DNA from: Variovorax sp. CF079 | GTDB lineage: Bacteria > Pseudomonadota > Gammaproteobacteria > Burkholderiales > Burkholderiaceae_C | Assembly: GCF_900101545.1 (NCBI RefSeq) | Contig: NZ_FMZU01000013.1 | Coordinates: 124,001-188,000 of the forward strand | DNA length: 64,000 nt | Reading direction: 5' to 3' | Shown: piece after piece, positions 49,877 through 59,331 of the stretch | How the letters are laid out: the number at the start of each line of letters is the position of its first letter | Numbering within the stretch: the stretch's first letter is position 1 | Notes under the pieces: model-generated | The model's input: only the letters and a program-made list of their open reading frames with translations | Databases searched by the model: none | Told to the model about the DNA's origin: nothing | Translations under genes and position numbers: made by a program

Positions 49877-50848
49877 CTAGTCGAGTTGTACGCCGGCCGA
49901 CTTGATGACCTTGCCCCAGCGCTCGCTCTCGGCGCGCGACAGCTTGTAGAAGTCCTGCGGCGTGCCGGGCAGTGCCTCGAAGCCGAAGTCCGCGAACAGC
50001 TTGACCACCTTCGGCGCCTTCATCGCCTTGTGCAGCTCGCCGTTGATCCGGTTCACCGCTTCCTGCGGCATGCCGGCCGGGCCGATCAGGCCGTGGAAGG
50101 CATAGGCATTGACGTCCTTGAAGCCGACTTCCGAGAAGGTCGGCACATCCGGCAATGCGCTCGCGCGCTGCGGCAGCGCGATCGCGAGCACCCGCACCTT
50201 GCCCGACCGGATGATCGGCAGGCCCGAGGCGAGGTCCAGCATCATGGTCGGCACCTGGCCGCCCATGATGTCGGTCATGGCCGGCGCGGCGCCCTTGTAG
50301 GGCACGTGGACGATGCCGAGGGCGGCCTTCTGCTTGAAGAGCTCCATCGCCATGTGGTGCGGCGTGCCGTTGCCGGGCGAGGCATAGCTCACCTTGTCGG
50401 GATTGGCCTTCACGTAGCTCACGAACTCGGCGACCGTCTTGGCCGGAAAGTCCGGATGCACCACCAGCGCGACCGGGAAGCGGCCGATGGTGCCGATGTA
50501 AGTGAAGTCGCTCGCCGGCTTGTAGGGCAGCTTGGCGAACATGTGCTCGTTGAACAGCAGCGCCGCGTTCTCGGCCTGCATGATCGTGTAGCCGTCGGGC
50601 TTGGCCTGCATCAGCACCGACACGCCGATGTTGGTGGAGGCGCCCGGGCGGTTGTCGATGACGATGGGCTGGCCGAGCGAAGGCTGCATCGCGTCGGCCA
50701 ATGCCCGCGCGAGGTTGTCGGTGCCGCCGCCCGCGGGGTACGGCACGATCCAGCGCAGCGGCTGGCTGGGGTAGGCGCTCTGGGCCGGCGCATGGCTGGC
50801 CGCGGCCAGCGCGAGGCCGGCGGCCAGCAGTTGCAGGAATCGTTTCAT
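49877..50848 (-). CDS. Bug-type (TctC) periplasmic solute-binding protein
   Basis: A 323-residue protein of the tripartite tricarboxylate receptor family. A signal peptide (KRFLQLLAAGLALAAASHAPAQS) precedes YPSQPLRWIVPYPAGGGTDNLAR, the standard Bug start. Its ligand is probably a small carboxylic acid; Bug proteins of this group bind many, and no partner membrane genes are nearby. The ATG is at 50846-50848. It is the last gene of the leftward operon, 28 bases after the metallo-beta-lactamase-fold gene, and may deliver the substrate of that pathway. Confidence 0.9.
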   Translation of the reverse strand: MKRFLQLLAAGLALAAASHAPAQSAYPSQPLRWIVPYPAGGGTDNLARALADAMQPSLGQPIVIDNRPGASTNIGVSVLMQAKPDGYTIMQAENAALLFNEHMFAKLPYKPASDFTYIGTIGRFPVALVVHPDFPAKTVAEFVSYVKANPDKVSYASPGNGTPHHMAMELFKQKAALGIVHVPYKGAAPAMTDIMGGQVPTMMLDLASGLPIIRSGKVRVLAIALPQRASALPDVPTFSEVGFKDVNAYAFHGLIGPAGMPQEAVNRINGELHKAMKAPKVVKLFADFGFEALPGTPQDFYKLSRAESERWGKVIKSAGVQLD

Positions 50849-50876
50849 CGCTTTTGTCCCCGGGTTAGAAAAGAAA

Positions 50877-51839
50877 TCAGCCGCGCAAGGCTTGCCATAG
50901 CTCGCGGTCGCGCTCTGCCGTCCACACGACCGGGTGCTCGATGCCGCGCAGCTCGTCATAGGCCCGCGACACGTCGAAGGGCAGCACGTGCTGGAACACG
51001 GGCCAGTCGCCGAAGCGCGACTTCATCGCTTCTTCGGCGCGTTCGAAGCAGCCGCGCAGGCTCTCGCCCGCGTCGATGCCCGAGCGCACGCTCGCGAGCA
51101 GCGTCGACAAGAAGGCCTTGGTGAGCGCGATCGCCTCGGCGCAGGCGGCGGGGCCCTGCAGCACCGCGCCGCGTCCCGGCACCAGCACCGCGGGCTCGAG
51201 CGCGGCCACGGCGTCCAGCGCGCCAGCCCAGTCCTGGATATAGGCGTCGCCGGCGTACACGCCGCAGCGGTTTTCCACCACGTCGCCAGAGAACAGCACG
51301 CCGCAGTCGGGCAGCCAGGCGACGGTGTCGCCGCCCGAGTGGCCGCGGCCCAGGCACATGAGCCGCACCTCGCGCGCGCCGCCCAGCCACAGGCTCATCT
51401 CGCCCTCGAAGCTCATGCTCGGCACGGTGAGGCCGGGAATCTCTTCCACGCCGGCGAAGAGGCGCGGGAAGCGCCCCACCTCGGAGTCGAAGTCGGCCTG
51501 GCCGCGCTCGCGCACCCAGTCGAGCGTGCCGCGGCTGGCGATGATGGCCTGCACCTCGTCGAAGGCGCTGGCACCCATCACCCGCACCGCGTGGTAATGC
51601 GTGAGCACGATGAACTTGATCGGCTTGCCGGTCACGCGGCGGATGTCGGCCAGGAAGTCGCGCGCCATGCGCGGCGTCGGGCGCGTGTCGATCAGCACCA
51701 CGTGCTCGTCGCCGACGATGAAGCCGCAGTTGGGATCGAAGTCGCTGATGTAGCCGTAAACGTTGGGCGCGAGCTCGCGCACTTGCGGCTTCTGCTCGCG
51801 CGTGTCGGAGGCCGAGGCGAAAGAGACGGTCGTGTTCAT
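50877..51839 (-). CDS. Metallo-beta-lactamase-fold hydrolase with an incomplete metal motif
   Basis: A 320-residue MBL-fold protein. The second metal histidine and bridging aspartate regions are present (GRGHSGGDTVAW and LFSGDVVENR), but the first motif, usually HxHxDH, reads His81-Tyr-His83-Ala-Val-Arg here; the Asp and second His are replaced. Only one metal is likely to bind, or the fold has another role. It starts at ATG 51837-51839, overlapping the DUF2783 gene stop, and lies mid-operon among aromatic-degradation-like genes. A lactone or thioester hydrolase is possible. Confidence 0.8.
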   Translation of the reverse strand: MNTTVSFASASDTREQKPQVRELAPNVYGYISDFDPNCGFIVGDEHVVLIDTRPTPRMARDFLADIRRVTGKPIKFIVLTHYHAVRVMGASAFDEVQAIIASRGTLDWVRERGQADFDSEVGRFPRLFAGVEEIPGLTVPSMSFEGEMSLWLGGAREVRLMCLGRGHSGGDTVAWLPDCGVLFSGDVVENRCGVYAGDAYIQDWAGALDAVAALEPAVLVPGRGAVLQGPAACAEAIALTKAFLSTLLASVRSGIDAGESLRGCFERAEEAMKSRFGDWPVFQHVLPFDVSRAYDELRGIEHPVVWTAERDRELWQALRG

Positions 51840-52015
51840 TCGCGTGCCGCCTTGATGCATTCCAGCAGCGCGGCCTGGTCGCCGCACTGGTTGGCCAGCA
51901 GCAGCACGAGGCGGGCGTTGAGGTCCGCGCTCTGGGCCTCGCTCAATCCCTCGTGGGCGGCGAGCCACTCGGTGTAGAAGCCATCGGGGTCGGGGATGTG
52001 GGGGTCGGTGATCAT
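51836..52015 (-). CDS. DUF2783 domain small protein (59 aa)
   Basis: A 59-residue protein (MITDPHIPDPDGFYTEWLAA, ending ALLECIKAARE) matching the DUF2783 pattern. It overlaps the monooxygenase stop by four bases and the MBL gene start by three, so it is tightly coupled in the operon. DUF2783 proteins are found next to FAD-dependent monooxygenases and extradiol-type genes; a chaperone or subunit role is plausible but unproven. It has no membrane segment. Confidence 0.8.
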   Translation of the reverse strand: MITDPHIPDPDGFYTEWLAAHEGLSEAQSADLNARLVLLLANQCGDQAALLECIKAARE

Positions 52016-53655
52016 GCGTCTTGCGCCAGTGCGGTGTGGAGGGCGGTCGCGATCGCCGCCGGCGTGGGATCGGTGAGCAGCGCGGCGCGGTAGGCGTCGG
52101 GTCGCACGAGGCAGAAGCTGCCGGGCGAGCCGACACCGAGTTGCCGCGCGAGCGCGTGATCGGGCTGCAGCGTGGGCAGGCTGCTCTCGCCACCTACGGC
52201 GACGAGCTGCAGCGGCAGCGATACCGCCACCTCGGCTGCAGCCTCGGCCTGCGCGCGCGTCGGTGCGAACCAGATCCCGAGGCACTTCGTTCCCTCGGCC
52301 AGCAACTGCATCGGCGTGGTCGGCCGGCCGTCGCTCCAGCGAAGCGGCAGGTTCTGCAGCGTGCGCCCGCCTTCGGGCAGGTGCCGCGCCGCCGGGTAGT
52401 CGTTGGCCACCGACATGCGGCCCGTGTTGACGAGCGCTCGCGCAAAGGGGTAGCGCGCGGCCAGCGCCACCACCGCGCGCCGCAGCGTGTGTTCGGCCGG
52501 CGAACGCGGCGCCAGGAAGCGGGCGGTGCGGCTCGCGACCTGGAGGTTCTGCGCGGCGGCGGGGCGGCGCTCCGCGTCGTAGGTATCGAGCAGCGCGTCG
52601 CCGGCCTGGCCCTGCATGACCAGCGCCAGCTTCCAGCCGAGATTGGCAGCGTCCTGGATGCCGCTGTTGCCGCCGCGCGCGCCGAAGGGGCTCACGACGT
52701 GGGCCGAATCGCCGATGAAGAACACGCGGCCGTGGCGGAAGCGGTCGAGCAGATGGTCGCGGTAGCCGTAAGGGCCGATCCAGACGAATTCGAACTCCAC
52801 GCCCGGCCCGAGCTGCTCGCGCAGCCGCGCGCCGGCCACCTCGGGCTTGCTGATGTGGGCGGTGTCGCAGTCCTCGGGCATCTGGTAGTCGATGCGCCAG
52901 ACGCCGTCGGCCATCAGGTGCTGCCAGACCGCGCGGCCCTCGTTGAAGGGCGCGTCGACCCAGGTCCAGCGCTCGACAGGCAGCGGCTTCTTGAAGCGCA
53001 CGTCGCTGATGCACCAGCGGTCGGTGCTGCGCGAGCTGTGGGCGTCGAGCCCGAGCTGGGTGCGGATCGCGCTGTTGGCGCCACTCGCGTCGATCAGGTA
53101 GCCGGCCTCGATCGCGTAGGGGCCGGCGGGCGTCTCGACCTCGACGCGAGCGCCGTCGCCGCCGGGCACGATGCGCGTCACGCGGTTCTTCCATCGCAGG
53201 TCCGTGAAGCCGAGTTCGAGGATGCGGTCGACCAGGAACCACTCGAGGTAGAACTGCTGCAGGTTGATGAAGGGCGGCTGTGCGGAGACGCTGTCGGTCT
53301 TCAGGTTGAAGTTGTAGACCTCCTCTTCGCCCGAGAAGGTGCGGCCAAAGGACCAGGTGACGCCCTTGTCGGCGATGCGCCGGTAGATGCCGAGCCGCTC
53401 GAAGATCTCCAGGCTCTTCTGCGCGTAGCAGATGCCGCGCGAGGAGGCGCCGCGCACGCCGACCGTGTCGTCCTCGTCCAGCAGCACGGCGCGCACGCCG
53501 CGCTGCGCGAGGTCGCAGGCCAGCGTGAGGCCGGCTGGACCGGCGCCGACGATGACGATCGGATGGCGCACGAGCGTATCGCTACCCAGCTCGGGCGGCG
53601 GCTGGAAGGGCCAGCGCGGCAGCTCGTAGTCGGGCGCGAAGTGGAAGCTTTCCAT
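52012..53655 (-). CDS. FAD-dependent aromatic monooxygenase (PheA/TfdB/MhpA type)
   Basis: A 547-residue class A flavoprotein monooxygenase. GAGPAG at residues 37-42 binds FAD, a LIDASGANSAIR motif lies near residue 200, and RVFFIGDSAHVVSPFGARGG near residue 310 binds the flavin ribitol. A C-terminal thioredoxin-like domain follows. Relatives hydroxylate phenols, 3-(3-hydroxyphenyl)propionate and related acids using NAD(P)H and O2. The start is ATG 53653-53655. It sits between an alpha/beta hydrolase gene (8-base gap) and DUF2783 (overlap). A substrate cannot be named. Confidence 0.9.
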   Translation of the reverse strand: MESFHFAPDYELPRWPFQPPPELGSDTLVRHPIVIVGAGPAGLTLACDLAQRGVRAVLLDEDDTVGVRGASSRGICYAQKSLEIFERLGIYRRIADKGVTWSFGRTFSGEEEVYNFNLKTDSVSAQPPFINLQQFYLEWFLVDRILELGFTDLRWKNRVTRIVPGGDGARVEVETPAGPYAIEAGYLIDASGANSAIRTQLGLDAHSSRSTDRWCISDVRFKKPLPVERWTWVDAPFNEGRAVWQHLMADGVWRIDYQMPEDCDTAHISKPEVAGARLREQLGPGVEFEFVWIGPYGYRDHLLDRFRHGRVFFIGDSAHVVSPFGARGGNSGIQDAANLGWKLALVMQGQAGDALLDTYDAERRPAAAQNLQVASRTARFLAPRSPAEHTLRRAVVALAARYPFARALVNTGRMSVANDYPAARHLPEGGRTLQNLPLRWSDGRPTTPMQLLAEGTKCLGIWFAPTRAQAEAAAEVAVSLPLQLVAVGGESSLPTLQPDHALARQLGVGSPGSFCLVRPDAYRAALLTDPTPAAIATALHTALAQDA

Positions 53656-53663
53656 CGCGGCGC

Positions 53664-54785
53664 TCACAGCGCGTGAGCCCACTCGGCGATGGCGTCGGCC
53701 GCGCGCGTCACCAGTTCGGGCTGGCCCGCCAGGTAGTGGTTGCCGCCGACGATGTCGACGTTGCGGATGCGCGCGCCGCCGGCCTGGAGCCAGGCATCGC
53801 GCGTGCTCGGGAAGGTGGACTGGTCGGCCGTGTGGGTCAGCAGCAGCTTGGGGCAGGTGGTGCGCGCCAGGTTCGAGGGCCCATCGGCCTGCGAGCGCGA
53901 GGACCATTGCGAGAGAAAGGCGGTCAGCGAAGTGGTGCGGCCCATCGCGTTGGCCGAGTAGTTCACCTGCCGCGCATCGCCCCAGACGCTGCCGGGTGCG
54001 CGGTCGTTGCGGTCAATCGAAAGGTCCACGCAGCGCGGATCGGCGTGCGTGCGGTAGACGATGAAGGCCTGGTCGCGCGGCGCGCCCGGCGTGCTGCGCA
54101 GCAGGCGCAGGCGCTCCATGGCCCAGTTCTCGAGCCGGTCGAGCCTGGCCTTCTGGGCGGCGCTGAAGCGCGCGAGGAATTGGGCGCTGTAGGGCAAGCC
54201 GTGGCGCGCGTCGTACATGTCGAGCTCCGGGTCCACCGACAGCGAATCGTGCTCATCGGTGACGGAGGGATCGATCCAGTCGCGCATCAGCTTCGAGCGG
54301 CCCTGGTGCGCCGCGCACAGGGCAATGCCATCCGCCGGCGGCAGGTCGTCGGGATGCAGATGGGTCGGGTCGTCGTCCGGGAAGTGATGTGCCGTGAGCT
54401 TCTCGGCCTGCGCCTGGTAGAAGCTCGCCAGCGCGGCGCCGCCCGAGTTGCCGATGAGCAGCACCTTCTCGTAGCCCGCGGCGCGCAGGAATTGCACGCC
54501 GGCACCCAGGTCCTGGATCGCGCGCTCCATCAGCAGCACCGTGTCGTTGCCCATGTAGCGCGAGTTGAGGCCCATGCAGCAGATGCCGCGCTCGGCCAGC
54601 GGCGCGATCAGGTAGTGCCCCATGAAGTTGCTCGTGGGGTGCATCACGATGGCCGCGATCTTCTTCGGGCCGGCCGGCGCGCGGTACGCGCCGTAGATGC
54701 GCGGGCGCAGCATCTGGAGGCCCGACTGGCTCTCCATCGCGGCGCCGGGCTTGACGTCGATGACGGCGAGTTGGAGCTCAGGCAT
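53664..54785 (-). CDS. Alpha/beta-hydrolase-fold protein
   Basis: A 373-residue hydrolase. The nucleophile elbow GNSGG appears in VLLIGNSGGAALASF, an oxyanion-type MHPTSNFMGHYL loop lies earlier, and a C-terminal GGNHYLAG gives the catalytic histidine. The acidic residue may be the Asp of LLTHTADQ. Length and the central lid insertion (~residues 150-260) are unusual for ring-cleavage hydrolases. It overlaps the VOC gene by eight bases. It could hydrolyse a ring-cleavage product or an ester. Confidence 0.83.
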   Translation of the reverse strand: MPELQLAVIDVKPGAAMESQSGLQMLRPRIYGAYRAPAGPKKIAAIVMHPTSNFMGHYLIAPLAERGICCMGLNSRYMGNDTVLLMERAIQDLGAGVQFLRAAGYEKVLLIGNSGGAALASFYQAQAEKLTAHHFPDDDPTHLHPDDLPPADGIALCAAHQGRSKLMRDWIDPSVTDEHDSLSVDPELDMYDARHGLPYSAQFLARFSAAQKARLDRLENWAMERLRLLRSTPGAPRDQAFIVYRTHADPRCVDLSIDRNDRAPGSVWGDARQVNYSANAMGRTTSLTAFLSQWSSRSQADGPSNLARTTCPKLLLTHTADQSTFPSTRDAWLQAGGARIRNVDIVGGNHYLAGQPELVTRAADAIAEWAHAL

Positions 54786-55311
54786 GCGCCGCTTTCCTCC
54801 GCAGTTCGGCCTTGCGCAGCGTCCAGGCATCGAGGTCGGCATGGGCGCGCTTCGCATGCGCGTCCATCTCGGCCTGCGGCACGGTGGGCGTGGTCAGCTC
54901 GACGCGGATGCCGTTGGGGTCGAAGAAGTAGATCGACTCGATGATGTGGTGGTCGGTCAGGCCCAGAACCTCGACGCCGGCCGCCTCGAGCCGTGCCTTG
55001 GCGGCCAGCAGGTCGGCCACCGAATCGACGCGCAGCGCGATGTGGTTGACCCAGGCCGGCGTGTTGGGCGAAGGCAGCGCGGCCACGTCGTCGCCGAGGT
55101 CGAAGAAGGCGATGTAGGAGCCGTCGCGCATCTGGAAAAAGATGTGGACGTAGGGGCAGAACTCGCCGGTGCTCGGCACATGGTCGCTCTTGATCACGTG
55201 CACCAGCGGCAGGCCCAGCAGGTCCTCGTAGAAGCGGCGCGTCTCCTCGCTGTCGCGGCAGCGCCAGGCGAAGTGGTGCAGTCCGCGCACTGGCACGGGC
55301 GAGGGGGTCAT
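54778..55311 (-). CDS. VOC family protein (glyoxalase/extradiol dioxygenase fold)
   Basis: A 177-residue single-domain protein of the vicinal-oxygen-chelate superfamily: GLHHFAWRCRDSEETRRFYEDLLGLPL (metal His12 or 13), FCPYVHIFFQMRDGSYIAFFDLGD, and the C-terminal IYFFDPNGIRVELTTP with the metal glutamate. Type I extradiol dioxygenases have two such modules; this has one, as in some single-module dioxygenases and glyoxalases. A helical charged tail extends beyond the core. It is the first gene of the leftward operon, 93 bases from the divergent LysR gene. Confidence 0.87.
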   Translation of the reverse strand: MTPSPVPVRGLHHFAWRCRDSEETRRFYEDLLGLPLVHVIKSDHVPSTGEFCPYVHIFFQMRDGSYIAFFDLGDDVAALPSPNTPAWVNHIALRVDSVADLLAAKARLEAAGVEVLGLTDHHIIESIYFFDPNGIRVELTTPTVPQAEMDAHAKRAHADLDAWTLRKAELRRKAAHA

Positions 55312-55380
55312 GGCTTGTCTCCGGTGAAGGCTCGGAAACGAATTGGGCCGCCGTTCTTCTTATGATTCAATCGAAATAAA

Positions 55381-55396
55381 TTCATTGATTGATGAA
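55381..55396. promoter_or_regulatory. Inverted repeat between the catabolic operon and its LysR gene
   Basis: TTCAT (55381-55385) and ATGAA (55392-55396) are symmetric around TGATTG, 9 bases upstream of the LysR start, in an AT-rich stretch of otherwise GC-rich DNA. Divergent LysR promoters commonly hold such sites. Short arms keep confidence low. Confidence 0.4.
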
Positions 55397-55404
55397 CTGA
55401 GGCC

Positions 55405-56316
55405 ATGAATCTGACCCTGCGCCAATTGCGCGCCTTCGACGCCGTGGCCGACACCGGCAGCTTCACCGCCGCGGCCGCCCGGCTGCACCTGACCCAGTCG
55501 GCGCTCAGCGTGCTGGTGCGCGAACTGGAGCGCGAAATGGGCGTGCAGCTCTTCGACCGCCACACGCGGCGGGTGCTGCTCTCGGAGGCCGGACGCGAAT
55601 TCCAGCCCTCGGTGCAGCGCCTCTTGGCCGATCTCGCGGGCGCGGTGGCCGGCGTGACCGAGCTGCGCGACCAGAAGAAGGGCGTGCTGCGGCTCGCCGC
55701 GCCGCAGCTCATGGCCTGCACGCTGATGCCGCGCGTGATCGCGGCCTACAGCGCGCGCTACCCGGACATCGACGTGCGCCTGGCCGACACGCTGCCCGAG
55801 CACCTGCTGGCCGGCGTGCTCTCGGGCGAGGTGGAGTTGGCGGTGGGGCAGGACGTGGCGGTAGATCCCGCAGTGATCAAACGCCGCACGCTCTTTCGCG
55901 ACCGCCACTGGCTGATCTGCCCGCCCGACCATGCCTTCGCGCGCCGGCGCCAGGTGCGCTGGAGCGAGCTCGGGCCCTACACCTTCATCGCGCCGACGCG
56001 CGATTTCCGCCAGCGCGTGCTGCCCGAGCTGGACGCCGACGCGCGCGAGCTGATGCTGCGCGCCACGACGCAGGAGGTCTCGTACATGACGACCGCGTTG
56101 GGCATGGTCGCTTCGGGCCTGGGGCTCACGGTCTGCCCGACCTACTCGGCCTCGCTGGTCAAAGCCCACGGGCTGCAGATGGTCAAGCTCGACCGGCCCG
56201 ATTTCCATCGCGAGGTCTGCGTCTATGCCGCATCGCGGCGCTCGCTGTCGCCGGCGGCCGCCGGTTTCGTCGAGATGCTGGAGCAGTTCGTGCGGAAGCC
56301 GGGCCTTGGCGGTTGA
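55405..56316 (+). CDS. LysR family regulator of the divergent catabolic operon
   Basis: A 303-residue LysR protein: MNLTLRQLRAFDAVADTGSF, helix-turn-helix AAARLHLTQSALSVLVRELE, then an effector domain (GVLRLAAPQLMACTLMPRVIAAY). The divergent gene order with the VOC-led operon points to control of that operon, with a pathway intermediate as inducer. The two start codons are 93 bases apart. The stop lies 96 bases before pgk. Confidence 0.92.
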   Translation: MNLTLRQLRAFDAVADTGSFTAAAARLHLTQSALSVLVRELEREMGVQLFDRHTRRVLLSEAGREFQPSVQRLLADLAGAVAGVTELRDQKKGVLRLAAPQLMACTLMPRVIAAYSARYPDIDVRLADTLPEHLLAGVLSGEVELAVGQDVAVDPAVIKRRTLFRDRHWLICPPDHAFARRRQVRWSELGPYTFIAPTRDFRQRVLPELDADARELMLRATTQEVSYMTTALGMVASGLGLTVCPTYSASLVKAHGLQMVKLDRPDFHREVCVYAASRRSLSPAAAGFVEMLEQFVRKPGLGG

Positions 56317-56412
56317 TCGACACCAGGGCGTCACCGGCGAAACCTACAAACCTACAATGGCCTCTCGCCTTTTTTCAAGGCAGTCCCCTCCGCTTCTCAT
56401 CACGCCCATCCC

Positions 56413-57606
<1,194 letters not shown>

Positions 57607-57633
57607 ATACCCACTATCGGTCGGCCGAGAAAG

Positions 57634-57653
57634 TGTATACAGTATGGAATACA
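57634..57653. promoter_or_regulatory. Inverted repeat upstream of pyk
   Basis: TGTAT (57634-57638) and ATACA (57649-57653) surround ACAGTATGGA, 14 bases upstream of the pyk start. The TGTATACAGTAT core resembles GntR/FadR-type operators, which would allow control separate from pgk. The site overlaps the ribosome-binding region closely, so transcription would have to start inside it. Inferred from symmetry. Confidence 0.35.
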
Positions 57654-57667
57654 AACCGGAGACCTGA

Positions 57668-59116
57668 ATGAGCACGCCCCGCCTTCCCCGTCACGCCACC
57701 AAGATCGTCGCCACGCTCGGCCCGGCATCGAGTTCGCCCGAGCTGCTCGAGCAGATGATCCATCACAAGGTCAGCGTGGTCCGGCTCAACTTCAGCCACG
57801 GCACGGCGCAAGACCACATCAACCGCGCCGCCATGGTGCGCGAGGCGGCCCGCCGCACGGGACGCGAGGTGGCGATCATGGCCGACCTGCAGGGCCCGAA
57901 AATCCGGGTCGGCAAGTTCGCCGAGGGCAAGGTCTGGCTGGAGGCCGGTGCGAAGTTCGTGCTCGACGCCTCGCGCACCGAGCTGGGCGATGTCAGCGAA
58001 GTGGGGCTGGACTACAAGGACCTGCCGCGCGACGTCAAACCCGGCGACAGTCTGCTGCTGAACGACGGGCTCATCGTGCTCACGGTCGAAGCCGTCAAGG
58101 GCGACGCGGTCCACACCACGGTGCGCCTGGGCGGCGAGCTCTCCAACAACAAGGGCATCAACAAGCAGGGCGGTGGCCTCACGGCGCCGGCGCTGACGGC
58201 CAAGGACATGGAGGACATCAAGACCGCGATGAGCTTCCAGGCCGACTACGTGGCGGTGAGCTTCCCGAAGAACGCGACCGACATGGAAATGGCGCGCCAG
58301 CTGTGCAACGTGGCGGCGGCCGAGTTCGGCCACAAGCCGGGCCTGATCGCCAAGATCGAGCGCGCCGAGGCGATCCCCAAGCTGGAGGAGATCCTGCGCG
58401 CCAGCGACGGCATCATGGTCGCGCGCGGCGATCTGGCGGTCGAGGTCGGCAACGCGGCCGTGCCGGCGCTGCAAAAAAAGATGATCCGCATGGCGCGCGA
58501 GATGGACAAGGTCGTCATCACCGCCACGCAGATGATGGAGTCGATGATCACCAACCCGGTGCCGACGCGCGCCGAGGTGAGCGACGTGGCCAATGCCGTG
58601 CTCGACGGCACCGACGCCGTGATGCTCTCGGCCGAGACCGCTTCGGGCCGCTACCCGCTCGAGACGGTGCAGGAGATGAGCCGCATCTGCGAGGCGGCCG
58701 AAGCCGCCGAAGACCTACAACTCGACGCCGACTTTAGCGGCCAGTCCTACGCCCGCATCGACCAGTCGATCGCGATGGGCGCGCTGTTCACCGCGCACCA
58801 TTTGGGGGCCAAGGCGATCGTCGCGCTGACCGAATCGGGCTCGACCCCGCTGTGGATGAGCCGCCACCGTGCCCACATCCCGATGTATGCGCTGACCTCG
58901 CGCCTGGCCACGCAGCGCCGCATGGCGCTCTACCGCAACGTGCGGCCGCTGCTCATGGACCCGGAAAGCGACCGCGACACGGCACTGCTGCAGGCCGAGG
59001 CCCACCTCAAGAAGCGCGGCATCGTGCAGACCGGCGACGTCTACGCGATCACCTGCGGCGAGCCCATGGGTGCGCCCGGCGGCACCAACATGCTCAAGAT
59101 CTGCAGGGTGGGTTAG
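57668..59116 (+). CDS. pyk: Pyruvate kinase, second copy (glycolytic cluster)
   Basis: A 482-residue enzyme with KIVATLGPASSS, VRLNFSHGTAQDH, IAKIERAEAIPKLEEIL (catalytic lysine), VARGDLAVE, ATQMMESMI and a complete C-terminal allosteric domain. It diverges clearly from the copy at 1339-2757. Sitting between pgk and fba it is the likely housekeeping enzyme. The start ATG is preceded by CGGAGACCTGA. Confidence 0.97.
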   Translation: MSTPRLPRHATKIVATLGPASSSPELLEQMIHHKVSVVRLNFSHGTAQDHINRAAMVREAARRTGREVAIMADLQGPKIRVGKFAEGKVWLEAGAKFVLDASRTELGDVSEVGLDYKDLPRDVKPGDSLLLNDGLIVLTVEAVKGDAVHTTVRLGGELSNNKGINKQGGGLTAPALTAKDMEDIKTAMSFQADYVAVSFPKNATDMEMARQLCNVAAAEFGHKPGLIAKIERAEAIPKLEEILRASDGIMVARGDLAVEVGNAAVPALQKKMIRMAREMDKVVITATQMMESMITNPVPTRAEVSDVANAVLDGTDAVMLSAETASGRYPLETVQEMSRICEAAEAAEDLQLDADFSGQSYARIDQSIAMGALFTAHHLGAKAIVALTESGSTPLWMSRHRAHIPMYALTSRLATQRRMALYRNVRPLLMDPESDRDTALLQAEAHLKKRGIVQTGDVYAITCGEPMGAPGGTNMLKICRVG

Positions 59117-59200
59117 CTCGCCCCCCAGGCTGTGCGCACCTCGTGTCGCTTCGCCAACCCCCTACCGGGGGGCGGGCCGGCCGCTTCGGGCGGCCGTGCG
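59117..59200. repeat. Intergenic repeat with two hairpins after pyk
   Basis: A GC-rich stretch downstream of pyk contains CCCCC-TACC-GGGGG (59158-59171) and CGGCCGC-TTCGG-GCGGCCG (59178-59196). The wording around it (GTGTCGCTTCGCCAACCCCC) matches, as I recall, a repeat found many times between genes in Variovorax and Acidovorax. It probably acts as a terminator-like element. The rest of the gap to 59331 holds a TAGAAT hexamer (59275-59280) that could be the fba -10 element. Confidence 0.5.
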
Positions 59201-59331
59201 CGGCGGACCCACGAAAGATGTGCCTTCGTCCGATGGCCCGGCTGTCGTCAGTCCTGTCCGACAGGGGTGCTCGGTAGAATTGAGGCAGTCTTTTTTCTTC
59301 TTCCATCCCAACATTCCCGCGAGGTACACCC

